Below are positions 8,119 to 16,782 of a stretch of DNA of 64,000 bases, piece after piece (within the stretch, counting starts at the first letter, position 1; each line of letters opens with the position of its first letter). A program made the position numbers and the translations under genes. This DNA comes from CADEDH01 sp965263455 (GTDB taxonomy: Bacteria > Actinomycetota > Acidimicrobiia > Acidimicrobiales > SZUA-35). The notes beneath the pieces are model-generated. The model did no database searches. It saw only the letters and a list, made by a program, of their open reading frames with translations, and was not told the origin of the DNA. The DNA is taken from NCBI GenBank assembly GCA_965263455.1, contig CBDHHN010000004.1, forward strand, positions 2,666,001 to 2,730,000. The letters run 5' to 3'.

Positions 8119-9104
8119 ACCGGCTCGCGTTCGAGTTGGCCGGTCAGGGTGTCGGCCAGGGCTCCCAGGTCGTCCCGGTCCAGGCGGTCGGTGAACACGT
8201 AGGGCAGTTCGACCCGGGGGAGCGGGAGTTCGTGGTCGAGGCGCAGCAGGCCGGCCCGCTGGCCCGCCCCCCGCCGCAGCCGGTAGCGCGCCGCCGCCAC
8301 CAGGTCGGCATCGACCCCGGGGCCGGGGTGACGCTCGGCCTCGGCCACCGCTTCGGCCAGGCCGTCGATCTCGGGCCAGCACCGGTTGACCACGAGCGGA
8401 CCCAGGGTGACCCCGGCCCGGTCCTCCAGCTCGTAGGCCACCTCGATGGTCTCGGCCACCGGCGTCTCCTCGGGGGTGGTGACCAGCACCACCCGGCACC
8501 GGCGCTCGTCACCGAGCAGTTCGAGCACCAGGTCGGCCTGATGGCGGACTGGTCCGGTGGGGGTGGCCCGGGCCAGGCCCGAGGCGGCCTGGAGGAAGGT
8601 CACGGCGTGGCCGGCGGCCGGGGCGTCGACCACGATGAGATCGGCCTCGCCCGCCTGTTCGAGTTGGCGGATCTTGCCCAGGACCACGAGGTCGCGGATG
8701 CCGGGGGCGGTGGTGGCCACCACCTCGACCGATCCCGACAGGGCCAGGCGGTCGGAGAAGCGGCTGAGGCCGCTGTGATCGAGGTAGTCGCGCAGGGCCT
8801 CGTCGGGAGTGATGCGGCGGGCCCGCAGGCGGCCTCCCCCGCCCGATTCCTCCAGGAGCCGCGTTTCGTAGTGCAATTGCTCCGCCGGGTTCTGGGCCGA
8901 GTCGTCGGCCGAGTTCGCCGGCGGGTTCCCGGAGGCGAACGGCGCCGCCAGCGCACTACGCCCCTCGAGCTCGATCAGCAGGACGTCCAGGCCGCCGGCG
9001 GCGGCCGCGATGCCGATGGTTGCCCCTACCGTTGTCTTTCCCACACCGCCCTTACCGGCCACGACGAGGACCCGCGATGCAGCGAAGAAGTCAGTTGCAG
9101 ACAC
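8115..9104 (-). CDS. ArsA/Get3-like ATPase, first of pair
   Basis: This 329-residue ATPase has an intact deviant Walker A (GKGGVGKTT, 17-25) and a VVDAPAAGHAVTFLQ switch segment, so it should hydrolyse ATP using its signature lysine. It is the partner of the coupled downstream paralogue. I place the start at GTG 9104; no later start keeps the P-loop. That start lies inside the 5' end of the divergent NfeD-type gene (start 9077), so the two genes overlap head to head by 28 bp. A WhiB gene lies a little further on, an arrangement like that around Rv3679-Rv3681c in Mycobacterium tuberculosis. Confidence 0.87.
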   Translation of the reverse strand: MSATDFFAASRVLVVAGKGGVGKTTVGATIGIAAAAGGLDVLLIELEGRSALAAPFASGNPPANSADDSAQNPAEQLHYETRLLEESGGGGRLRARRITPDEALRDYLDHSGLSRFSDRLALSGSVEVVATTAPGIRDLVVLGKIRQLEQAGEADLIVVDAPAAGHAVTFLQAASGLARATPTGPVRHQADLVLELLGDERRCRVVLVTTPEETPVAETIEVAYELEDRAGVTLGPLVVNRCWPEIDGLAEAVAEAERHPGPGVDADLVAAARYRLRRGAGQRAGLLRLDHELPLPRVELPYVFTDRLDRDDLGALADTLTGQLEREPV

Positions 9105-10516
9105 CGACGCCGAGCGTACCCCGCCGCCTTCGCGCACCCCTGCTCGGGGCGGTGGCCGGCCGGTTGGTGCTGCTGCTGGCACTGGTGATCGGCGTTGCGG
9201 GCCTGGTGGCCGGTCCGGCCGCCCCCGCCGGGGCCCAGGACGGCCTCGGTTCGTGTCCGTCGGATCCCGACGACGTCGGTGCCGGCGAGTCGCGGGTGCT
9301 GATCGTCAAGGTCGCCGGTCTGCTCGACCCGGTCGTCCAGGATCACCTCCTCGATCAGCTCGACCGGGCGGAGGAGACCGGGGCCCTGGCCTTCGTGATC
9401 TGGCTCAACTCCAAGGGAAGCGTGCTCAGCGACCCCGACTACGTCGAGCTGGCCACCCGGTTGGCCGACTCTTCGGTCACGGTGGCCATCTGGGTCGGCC
9501 AGAGTGGGGCCACCGCCACCGGTGGGGCGGCCGAACTGCTGGGGGTGGCCGACCTGGTCGGCGTCTCGGCCGGTTCGACCATCGGCGACACCGGCCCGGC
9601 CCGACTGCCCGGCTCGTTTCCCCCGGCCTTCGGTGACGCCACCGAGCGCCTGGAGACGTCGGTCGTCACCGCCGACGAGGCGATCCAGCTCGGCATCTCG
9701 GTCGGTCCGCTCCAGGACGTCGCCGCCATCGGCCCGTTCCTGACCAACATCGAGGGGTACGAGATCTTCCAGTGCCTCGACGAGTCGGTGGCGGCCGGCG
9801 GCGGCGCCGACGGCGACGGCAGCGGCGGGGCTCAGGCCGGGATCCGCACCATCCCGGTCACCGTCAACGAGCTGACCGGCCTGCCCCTCACCTCCCAGCT
9901 CTTCCACACCGTGGCCAGCCCCGAGGTGGCCTACCTGTTCTTCGCCATGGGTCTCGGACTGCTCGTGTTCGAGCTCTACACCGCCGGGGTGGGCGTGGCC
10001 GGCATCATCGGGGCCGGGTTCGTGGCCCTCGGTTCCTACGGCCTGGCCGTGCTGCCGGCGCGTTGGTGGGGCATCGCCCTGATCCTGGCCGCGGTTGCCG
10101 CCATCGCCGTCGACGTGCAGACCAACGTCCCCCGCCTGTACTCGATGCTGGGGATGGTGTTGTTCGTGTTGGGCACCCTGTTCCTCTACGACGGGCTCCG
10201 GATGTCGTGGGTGACGATGGTGGCCGGGATCGTGGGGGCGCTGCTCTACACCTACACCGGCATGCCGTCCATGGTCCGCACCCGGTTCTCCACGCCGACC
10301 ATCGGCCGCAAATGGATGATCGGCGAGATGGGAGAGGCCATCACCGACGTCTCCCCCGAGGGCACGGTCCGCATCCGCGACGTGGCCTGGCAGGCCGTGA
10401 CCAATCGGGCCACCCCGGTCAAGGCGGGCGACGCGGTCCGGGTCGTCGGCCTCGATCGGTTGCTTCTGGAGATCGAGCCCGAGGAGGGCGGAGCCCGCGA
10501 CTATCGGCGTCGTTGA
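9077..10516 (+). CDS. Long NfeD-type membrane protein with ClpP-like N-domain
   Basis: The 479-residue protein has a signal sequence (about 25-55), a ClpP/crotonase-like extracytoplasmic domain (about 75-230: VLIVKVAGLLDPVVQDHLLDQLDRA, then LADLVGVSAGSTIGDTGP-like text), several membrane helices (about 290-400) and a C-terminal beta-barrel NfeD domain (GEMGEAITDVSPEGTVRIRDVAWQAVT). Long NfeD proteins pair with stomatins in membrane quality control. The usual nucleophile motif of NfeD proteases is not obvious: the matching stretch reads SGATATGGAAEL. ATG 9077 has GAGGA seven bases upstream. It diverges from the ArsA-like pair with overlapping 5' ends. No stomatin gene is adjacent. Confidence 0.82.
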   Translation: MQRRSQLQTPTPSVPRRLRAPLLGAVAGRLVLLLALVIGVAGLVAGPAAPAGAQDGLGSCPSDPDDVGAGESRVLIVKVAGLLDPVVQDHLLDQLDRAEETGALAFVIWLNSKGSVLSDPDYVELATRLADSSVTVAIWVGQSGATATGGAAELLGVADLVGVSAGSTIGDTGPARLPGSFPPAFGDATERLETSVVTADEAIQLGISVGPLQDVAAIGPFLTNIEGYEIFQCLDESVAAGGGADGDGSGGAQAGIRTIPVTVNELTGLPLTSQLFHTVASPEVAYLFFAMGLGLLVFELYTAGVGVAGIIGAGFVALGSYGLAVLPARWWGIALILAAVAAIAVDVQTNVPRLYSMLGMVLFVLGTLFLYDGLRMSWVTMVAGIVGALLYTYTGMPSMVRTRFSTPTIGRKWMIGEMGEAITDVSPEGTVRIRDVAWQAVTNRATPVKAGDAVRVVGLDRLLLEIEPEEGGARDYRRR

Positions 10517-10632
10517 TGGTCGGGCGGTGGCCGATCGGTCATCGCCATCGGCGTTCACTCGCCCGTCACCAGACGGTCGCCACGAAGCGGACAGGTTGTG
10601 GAATTCCTGGTCGGTGAGCCCCCAACTGCCTC

Positions 10633-10661
10633 TTGTTTCTGGATGCACCTCGACATAGTGT
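10633..10661 (+). promoter_or_regulatory. Candidate promoter of the WhiB gene
   Basis: TTGTTT at 10633-10638 and TAGTGT at 10656-10661 are separated by exactly 17 bases and lie about 30 bases before the WhiB start, the spacing expected for a housekeeping-sigma promoter. The -35 matches TTGACA at three of six positions, so support is moderate. Confidence 0.4.
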
Positions 10662-10691
10662 CGGGATCCTCAGGAGAGGGGGTTGCGAGAC

Positions 10692-10955
10692 ATGACGACC
10701 GCGCAGCAGGTTCGACTCGACGATCTCTGGCAGCACCGTGCAGCATGCCGAGGACCCAACCAGGCCATCTTCTTTCCTCCGGCCCAGTTCGAGCGGCGCT
10801 CGGAGAAGCGCCAGCGCGAGCGTCGGGCCAAGGAGATTTGTGCCAGTTGTCCGGTGCAGTTGGAGTGTCGGGACTACTCGATCGAGATCCGTGAGCAGCA
10901 CGGCATCTGGGGTGGGTTGACCGAAGGCGAACGACGGGCGTTGCCCGGCTGGTAG
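10692..10955 (+). CDS. WhiB-family Fe-S transcription factor
   Basis: This 87-residue protein has the four cysteines of the WhiB family in the right spacing (Cys19, then C50-x2-C53-x5-C59) and the GIWGGLTEGERR turn with a basic tail. WhiB proteins bind a 4Fe-4S cluster and regulate transcription together with the principal sigma factor region 4. ATG 10692 is chosen; TTG 10683 in the same frame is closer to the AGGAG at 10672 and is a real alternative. Its position next to the ArsA-like pair recalls whiB4 in mycobacteria, which responds to redox and nitric oxide, but assignment to that subtype is only inference from context. Confidence 0.93.
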   Translation: MTTAQQVRLDDLWQHRAACRGPNQAIFFPPAQFERRSEKRQRERRAKEICASCPVQLECRDYSIEIREQHGIWGGLTEGERRALPGW

Positions 10956-11026
10956 GCCACGATCACGCAGGCCGCCGAGGGCGCGGTGGCCGCCGTGGTC
11001 GAGAGCATCAGCGAACGAACAGCCGA

Positions 11027-12748
11027 TCAGTCCGGCTCGGGTAGGCGAGCTCCGGCGATCCGATAGTCGCCGCGCCGTCGGGTGATGCCGGTGCGGTCGA
11101 GGTGGGCCAGCAGCGGCAGCACGTACTTGCGCGTGGTGGCGAACAGGTCGCGGGCCTCGGCCACCGTGAACCCGTCGGGTTGTCGCCGGAGGGTGGTGGC
11201 CAGAAGCCTCGCCGCTCGATCGATGGCCGCGGCGGCGAAGAACACGCCCTCGCTCTCGACCACGGTGCCCCGACGCACCAGTTCGCGCACCTCGCCCCGG
11301 TCGACCCCGTCGGGACCGGGCGGGGCGAAGGGCTCGGCCTCCAGGGCCGCCACCCAGGGGTGGTCGGCCAGCGGGTCGACCGGTTCGCCCTTGACGGCGC
11401 GCCCGGCGGCCACCTCGACGTCGTCGAGCAGTTCGACCACGGCCCGCTCCCGATCGTCGAGGGCCGCGAGGTCGAGCCCGAGGGGCCCGGCCGCCTCGAC
11501 CCGCTCCTCCACGTCGGCCCGCATGGCGGCCAGGTGTTCGGGGGCCACGACCCAGCGGCCGACCGTGGCCTCGACCGTCTCACCGGTCAGCAGGGCGAGG
11601 CGCTCGACCGTGATCCAGCCCCGCTCGGCCACCACCCGTTCGATCGAGCGGTCGGGGTCGGCCTTCGACGCCGGGAGGATCGGGTCGATGTCGAGCAGGT
11701 GACCGCCGCCCACGGTCTCATCCCGTCCGCTCTCGCGCAGGACGTAGCGGTCGCCGGGGAGGACCGGCAGCGCCGTTTCGAGGTAGAGGCGCACGGCCCC
11801 GGTCGAGCCGGGCGTGATCTCGGCCCCACCGATGACACGGACCCGGGCCGGGAACTCGCCCGAGCCCACGTAGCAGAGGTAGGCGCCCCGCCGGGTCACG
11901 GCATGGTCGAGGGCGGGCAGGACGGTCAGTTCGGCGTCGACCATGCGACTGTGGTGCCAGTGGCCGGGCTGGATCATCACGTCCCCCCGGCCCAGGGCGT
12001 TGTGGCTGACCCCGGTGAGGTTGACGGCGGCCCGGTTGCCGGGCCCGATCTCGTCCGAGTTGCGGTGGTGGCTCTGGAGGCTCCGGATGCGGGCCTTGTG
12101 GTCGCCCGGGGCCAGGGTCACCTCGTCGCCGACCCGCAGGGTGCCGCCGACCAGGGTCCCGGTGACCACGGTTCCGGCCCCGGCCGGGGCGAAGGCCCGG
12201 TCGACCCACAGCCGGGGGGTGGCGTCGGGGTCGCGGGGGGTGACGCCGGCCACCAGATCGTCGAGGCGGGTGGCCAGCTCGTCCATGCCCGTGCCCTCGA
12301 TGGCGGACACGCCGACCACGGGCGCCCCGTCGAGGAAGGTGCCCTCCACCCGTTCCTCCACATCGAGTTCGGCCAGGGCGTAGAGATCCTCGTCGACCTG
12401 GTCGACCTTGGTCAGGGCCACGATGCCGTGTTCGATGCCGAGCAACTCCAGGATCCGCAGGTGCTCCTCCGATTGCGGCATCCACCCCTCGGTGGCCGCC
12501 ACCACGAAGACGCAGGCATCGACCGCGCCCACCCCGGCCAGCATGTTGCGCAGGAACCGGATGTGGCCGGGCACGTCGATGAACGACACCTCTCGCCCAC
12601 TGGGCAGGGTGAGGGCGGCGAAACCCAGGTCGATGGTGAGGCCCCGGGTCTTCTCCTCGTCCCAACGGTCGGGGTCGGTTCCGGTCAGACGGAGAACCAG
12701 GGTCGACTTGCCGTGGTCGACGTGCCCGGCGGTGGCGATGACGGTCAC
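11027..12748 (-). CDS. selB: Selenocysteine-specific elongation factor SelB
   Basis: The 573-residue protein begins with an EF-Tu-like GTPase domain: GHVDHGKST (8-16), EKTRGLTIDLGFA, DVPGH and TKVD. Two beta-barrel domains follow, then a C-terminal series of winged helices (VVAERGWITVERLALL, LFATTRKYVLPLLAHLDRTGITRRRGDYR). That tail is diagnostic of SelB, which carries Sec-tRNA to the ribosome and reads a SECIS hairpin in the mRNA. Start GTG 12748 overlaps the selA stop by 4 bp (GTGA), so the pair is coupled. It works with selA here and tRNA-Sec at 54.8 kb. Slightly shorter than the Escherichia coli protein (614). Confidence 0.95.
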   Translation of the reverse strand: MTVIATAGHVDHGKSTLVLRLTGTDPDRWDEEKTRGLTIDLGFAALTLPSGREVSFIDVPGHIRFLRNMLAGVGAVDACVFVVAATEGWMPQSEEHLRILELLGIEHGIVALTKVDQVDEDLYALAELDVEERVEGTFLDGAPVVGVSAIEGTGMDELATRLDDLVAGVTPRDPDATPRLWVDRAFAPAGAGTVVTGTLVGGTLRVGDEVTLAPGDHKARIRSLQSHHRNSDEIGPGNRAAVNLTGVSHNALGRGDVMIQPGHWHHSRMVDAELTVLPALDHAVTRRGAYLCYVGSGEFPARVRVIGGAEITPGSTGAVRLYLETALPVLPGDRYVLRESGRDETVGGGHLLDIDPILPASKADPDRSIERVVAERGWITVERLALLTGETVEATVGRWVVAPEHLAAMRADVEERVEAAGPLGLDLAALDDRERAVVELLDDVEVAAGRAVKGEPVDPLADHPWVAALEAEPFAPPGPDGVDRGEVRELVRRGTVVESEGVFFAAAAIDRAARLLATTLRRQPDGFTVAEARDLFATTRKYVLPLLAHLDRTGITRRRGDYRIAGARLPEPD

Positions 12749-14046
12749 GCCGGGACCTCGGACCCGTCGAGGGCGGCGGCCAGTGCGGCGACGAGGTCGG
12801 GGTCGTCCTCGGGCTCGATGGTGCGGAGGTCGCAGATGGTGGTGGCCTCGGCCACCCGGGCGATCACGGGCCGGTCCCGGTCCCGCAGGGCCCGGCTCAG
12901 ATCCCCGGCGGCGGCCACGCCCACGCTGGGCATCGTCACCGTCGGCAGCGTCCCCCCGCCCGGTACCGCCTCGCTGTCGACCACCTCGAGTCGTCCGGCC
13001 GTGGCGCCGATTGCGGCGGCCACACCCTCGACCACGGCCTCGGCCCGCCGTCGCAGCCCGTCCAGGGGGCGGGCCGCCATCCGCCAGAAGGGGATGGCCT
13101 CGCCGTCGCGCCGGAGATAGGCCAGGGTGGTGGCCTGGAGGGCGGCCAGGACGAGCCCCCCCGGGCGCAGGGCCCGGGCCAAGGGATGACGACCGCAGCG
13201 GCCGACCAGCTCGGCCGAGCCGGCGATGATCCCGGCCTGGGGGCCGCCGAAGAGCTTGTCGCCGCTGAACATGATGAGGTCGGCACCGTCGGCCAGGGTC
13301 TGACGGGCGGCGGGCTCGTCGGCCAACCACGGCGGAGGTGGCCCGTCGAGCCAGGGGCAGGCGGCATCGAGGAGTCCGGAACCGATGTCGGCCAGAACCG
13401 GGACCCCGACCGAGGCCAGTTGACGGACCGACGTCTCCTCGGTGAACCCCACGATCCGGTAGTTCGACTGGTGGACCTTGAGCACCGTGGCCACCCCCTG
13501 ATCCTCCACGGCCCGGCGGTAGTCGGCGGTTCGGGTCCGGTTGGTGGTGCCGACCTCGACCAGGGTCGCCCCCGACTGGGCCATCACGTCGGGCACCCGG
13601 AACGCGCCCCCGATCTCGACCAGTTCACCCCGGCTCACGGCCACCGGTCCGTCCGGGGCGAGTGCGGCCAGGGCCAGGAGCACGGCTGAGGCGCAGTTGT
13701 TCACGACCATGGCCGCCTCGGCCCCACAGGCGGTGGCCAGGAGGTCGCCGACCGCCCGCTGGCGGCTTCCCCGCCGCCCCGTCTCCAGATCGAGCTCCAG
13801 GTTGGCGTACCCGGCGTGCTGGGTGTGACCCACCGGGGCGCGGCCCAGATTGGTGTGGAGCAGGACCCCGGAGGCGTTGAGGACCGGGGTCAGCATTCGC
13901 CGTCGGCGGGCCCGGGCCGCCTCGGGGGCCGAGGCCACGGCATCGTCGGCGATGACCTGGCGGGCCACCTCGACCGCCACCGGGTGGGGCAGACCGGACG
14001 GGGCCAGATCACGGGCCAGTTGGTCGACCGAGGGGGGGCGTGACAT
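12745..14046 (-). CDS. selA: L-seryl-tRNA(Sec) selenium transferase SelA
   Basis: The 433-residue PLP enzyme converts seryl-tRNA(Sec) to selenocysteinyl-tRNA(Sec) using selenophosphate. Visible features are the VLNASGVLLHTNLGRAPV block near residue 56, RGSRQRAVGDLL, and the PLP lysine in MFSGDKLFGGPQAG (Lys264). ATG 14046 gives the normal N-terminus; an in-frame ATG at 14073 adds nine residues. It is translationally coupled to selB. The selenophosphate synthetase gene selD is not in the window. The length (E. coli 463) and motifs are fully consistent with an active enzyme. Confidence 0.95.
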   Translation of the reverse strand: MSRPPSVDQLARDLAPSGLPHPVAVEVARQVIADDAVASAPEAARARRRRMLTPVLNASGVLLHTNLGRAPVGHTQHAGYANLELDLETGRRGSRQRAVGDLLATACGAEAAMVVNNCASAVLLALAALAPDGPVAVSRGELVEIGGAFRVPDVMAQSGATLVEVGTTNRTRTADYRRAVEDQGVATVLKVHQSNYRIVGFTEETSVRQLASVGVPVLADIGSGLLDAACPWLDGPPPPWLADEPAARQTLADGADLIMFSGDKLFGGPQAGIIAGSAELVGRCGRHPLARALRPGGLVLAALQATTLAYLRRDGEAIPFWRMAARPLDGLRRRAEAVVEGVAAAIGATAGRLEVVDSEAVPGGGTLPTVTMPSVGVAAAGDLSRALRDRDRPVIARVAEATTICDLRTIEPEDDPDLVAALAAALDGSEVPA

Positions 14047-14237
14047 CGTCCAAACCCTACTGGCCGCCGACACCGAAGGCGGCGGGCCCCGAACGTCGCT
14101 GAATCAAGCGGCAGGTGGCGCCGGAGGTCACCCCGGTAGAATGGACGGGGAGCTGTTCGGCTCGGCCCGGCGTCCCTGGTGGGATGCGGTGGCCGGCGGT
14201 CGGACCGACAACACCTCACCAGGAGAACCTCATCCCG

Positions 14238-14813
14238 ATGAGCACGGAAGAACCAGCACCGCCGCCCCCCATCACCCCCGGCGTTGCCCGAGCCCTGAGT
14301 CCGTTGGTCCGCAGGATCGCCTCGGCCGGTCCCGGAGGTACTCCGGGGCTCAACACGTACCTCATCGGGATCGACGAGATCGTGATCATCGATCCCGGGC
14401 CCCTGGACGACGGTCACCTGGACGTGCTGTGTGGTTGTGGGGGCGATCGGATCCGCTGGATCGTGCTGACCGACGTCGACGATGTCTACTCCGCCGGCGC
14501 CATGCAGCTCAAGGAGCGCACGGGGGCTGAGCTGTTGGCCCCGGCCGGCTTCGACGGGGCCGACGACGTGCTGGGCGACGGCTACAAGATCGACGCCACC
14601 GAGTTCCGGATCACGGCGGTGGCCATCTCGGACGGCTCGGACGGCCGCTACTCCTTCGTGCTCGAACAGGAACGGACCCTGCTGACCGGCGACCACTGCG
14701 AGGACGGCGTGCCCGAGGACCTGCCGGCCAAGGTCAAGTCCTACCGGATCAAGTCGATCGCACCCGGGCGCGGTCAGTACATCGAGAACGCCAAGCCGAT
14801 CCTGTCGGTCTGA
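14238..14813 (+). CDS. Metallo-beta-lactamase-fold protein lacking metal ligands
   Basis: The 191-residue protein follows the course of an MBL-fold hydrolase: LNTYLIGIDEIVIIDPGPLDDGHLDVL, then IVLTDVDDVYSAGAMQLKERTGAELLAP, and later LLTGDHCEDGVP. In active members the second block reads HTHxDHxGG, but here the metal-binding histidines are replaced (LTDVDDVYSAG), and the C-terminal half is short. It is therefore probably not a classical zinc hydrolase; a scaffold or binding role is possible. ATG 14238 follows AGGAG by 12 bases. It diverges from selA. Function unknown. Confidence 0.7.
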   Translation: MSTEEPAPPPPITPGVARALSPLVRRIASAGPGGTPGLNTYLIGIDEIVIIDPGPLDDGHLDVLCGCGGDRIRWIVLTDVDDVYSAGAMQLKERTGAELLAPAGFDGADDVLGDGYKIDATEFRITAVAISDGSDGRYSFVLEQERTLLTGDHCEDGVPEDLPAKVKSYRIKSIAPGRGQYIENAKPILSV

Positions 14814-14923
14814 TCCCCGGCGACCGGTCGCCTCCCGCCGGCTCCGGTCGGTGACGCGCCGGGGTCGGGGCGTCGGCGGCCGGGGAATGGGCGGGGCGCG
14901 TCCGGTGTCTGTGGACGCGAATC

Positions 14924-14957
14924 GACCCGGGCCGCCGAGAACGGCGTGGCCCGGGTC
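14924..14957. terminator. Bidirectional hairpin between convergent genes
   Basis: GACCCGGGCC pairs perfectly with GGCCCGGGTC, and the loop itself contains GCCG-AGAA-CGGC. It lies between the ends of the MBL-like gene and the A-type carrier gene, which converge, so it can serve both. Confidence 0.7.
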
Positions 14958-14998
14958 GCTGGTCGACGTCGAGGCCGCCTAGGGCCCGACGAGTGCGA

Positions 14999-15322
14999 TC
15001 AGGAGAACGACTGGCCGCAGCCGCAGGTGCGCTGGGCGTTGGGGTTGTCGATCGAGAACCCGGTCTGCTGCAGGCCGTCCTTGTAGTCGAGGGTGGCCCC
15101 GACCAGGAGTTGGGCGCTGGTGGCATCGACCACGACCCGGATGCCGCCGAAGTCCTCGGCCTGATCGTCCTGGGACGTCTCGCCGTCGAAGAACATCTCG
15201 TAGCTGAAGCCCGAGCAGCCTCCGGGCCGCACCGCGACCCGCAGGGCCAGGGACTCGTCGCCTTCCTGGTCCAACAGCTCCTTGACCTTGGTTGCCGCCG
15301 AATCTGTGACAGTGATCACCAT
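14999..15322 (-). CDS. A-type iron-sulfur carrier (IscA/ErpA/HesB family)
   Basis: This 107-residue protein has the three cysteines of A-type carriers: Cys36 in GGCSGFSYEM and Cys100/Cys102 in the C-terminal CGCGQSF. Such proteins receive Fe-S clusters and deliver them to apo-enzymes. ATG 15322 is written here, but the GGAGG site is only two bases from it and five bases from the next codon, GTG 15319, which may be the true start. The divergent Mrp-type scaffold gene next door supports a joint role in Fe-S assembly. Confidence 0.92.
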   Translation of the reverse strand: MVITVTDSAATKVKELLDQEGDESLALRVAVRPGGCSGFSYEMFFDGETSQDDQAEDFGGIRVVVDATSAQLLVGATLDYKDGLQQTGFSIDNPNAQRTCGCGQSFS

Positions 15323-15415
15323 GACCTCCTCAGTGATTCTCAGTCTAGCCATCGGGCGATGGCGAGCCACATCCAGGGTTCAGCCGGGGAACCCGCCAGC
15401 CCGTACCCTTGACGT

Positions 15416-16732
15416 ATGACCGCACCGTCTCTCCCCACCGAAGCCGACATCATGGGCGTGCTCGGCGGGGTCATCGACCCGGAGCTCGGGGCCAACATCG
15501 TCGATCTGGGGATGGCCAAGGGTGCCACCGTGTTTCCCGACGGTCTGGTCCGGGTCACGATCGCCCTCACCACCTCGGGTTGCCCCCTCCGGGCCCAGAT
15601 CCAGCGCGACACCAAGGCCCGCATCGAGTCTCTTCCCGGCGTGACCAAGGTCAAGATCGACTGGTCGGAGCTGACGGCGGAGGAGAAGGCCACGACCATG
15701 TCGGTGGCCCGCAAGCACGCGGCCGACAACGCCACCGATACCGCCATCCCGGCCACGGCCAAGGTGTTGGCCATCTCCTCGGGCAAGGGCGGCGTCGGCA
15801 AGTCGTCGGTCACCGTGAACCTGGCCGCCGCCCTGGCCGCCCGGGGCCACAACGTCGGCGTGATCGACGCCGACATCTGGGGCTTCTCCGTTCCCCGCAT
15901 GTTGGGCATGGAGGGCCGCCTCGAGGCCGAGGTGGCCGCCGTCGGCGCCCCGGCCGGGCCTGTCGCAGACTCGACCGTCGACTCCACCGTCGACTCGTCC
16001 CCCGACCCGGCCCCCGACGGTGCCGGGGCCCGGGGTCGAATCGTGCCCCACAGCCAGTCGCTGGGGGCCGGTCGCCTCGATGTGGTGTCGATGGGGTTCC
16101 TGGTCGAGGACGAGGAGTCGGCCCTGTTGTGGCGGGGCCTGATGCTCAACCGGGCCGTCCAGCACTTCCTCGAGGACGTGGCCTGGGCCGATGACCTCGA
16201 CTACGTGGTCATCGACATGCCCCCCGGCACCGGTGACGTGGCCATGGGCCTGGCCCGGATGCTGCCCCGGGCCGAGATGATCGTCGTCACCACGCCCGCC
16301 ACCGGGGCCCAGAAGGTGGCGGCCAGAGCCGTGACCATGGCCCGGAAATCGCACCTGCGGGTGGCCGGTGTCATCGAGAACATGTCGGTGTTCGTCGCTC
16401 CCGACGGCTCCGAGCACGCCCTCTTCGGCCGAGGTGGGGGAGAGGCCCTGGCCCGTGACGCCGGGGTGCCCCTCATCGGCTCGGTCCCCATCGAGCCCGC
16501 GGTCTCGGCCGGGGGCGATGCCGGTCGACCCGTCGTCCTGGGTGAGGGACCGGCGGCCGACGCCTTCCGGGCCATCGCCGAGCAGGTGGCGACCGAGATC
16601 GCCCCACCGGTGGAGATGGCGGGTTGCACCGCCCGCATGCTCGACCTGATGGCCGAGGCCTTGGAGGAGCACGACGCGGCCCAGGCCACCGGCCCGGCCG
16701 ATCAGCCGGCCGACGACGCCCCGGTGGCCTGA
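15416..16732 (+). CDS. Mrp/ApbC-type P-loop Fe-S carrier ATPase
   Basis: The 438-residue protein joins an N-terminal MIP18/DUF59 domain (about 1-95, LTTSGCPLRAQI) to a Mrp/NBP35 ATPase: GKGGVGKSS (about 122-130), DADIWGFSVPRMLG, DYVVIDMPPGTGDV. Such proteins bind and transfer Fe-S clusters. Between the switch I region and the GRIVPHSQS segment there is an extra acidic stretch with tandem DSTVDSTVDS, which is absent from usual members. I see no CPxC cluster motif where it often occurs (the stretch reads MSVFVAPDGSEHALFG). It diverges from the A-type carrier gene, 93 bp apart. Confidence 0.9.
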   Translation: MTAPSLPTEADIMGVLGGVIDPELGANIVDLGMAKGATVFPDGLVRVTIALTTSGCPLRAQIQRDTKARIESLPGVTKVKIDWSELTAEEKATTMSVARKHAADNATDTAIPATAKVLAISSGKGGVGKSSVTVNLAAALAARGHNVGVIDADIWGFSVPRMLGMEGRLEAEVAAVGAPAGPVADSTVDSTVDSSPDPAPDGAGARGRIVPHSQSLGAGRLDVVSMGFLVEDEESALLWRGLMLNRAVQHFLEDVAWADDLDYVVIDMPPGTGDVAMGLARMLPRAEMIVVTTPATGAQKVAARAVTMARKSHLRVAGVIENMSVFVAPDGSEHALFGRGGGEALARDAGVPLIGSVPIEPAVSAGGDAGRPVVLGEGPAADAFRAIAEQVATEIAPPVEMAGCTARMLDLMAEALEEHDAAQATGPADQPADDAPVA

Positions 16733-16782
16733 ACGGCGGCTCGACGATCCCGAGGCGAGGCTGTGGCTCGGCGGTTCGCCGC

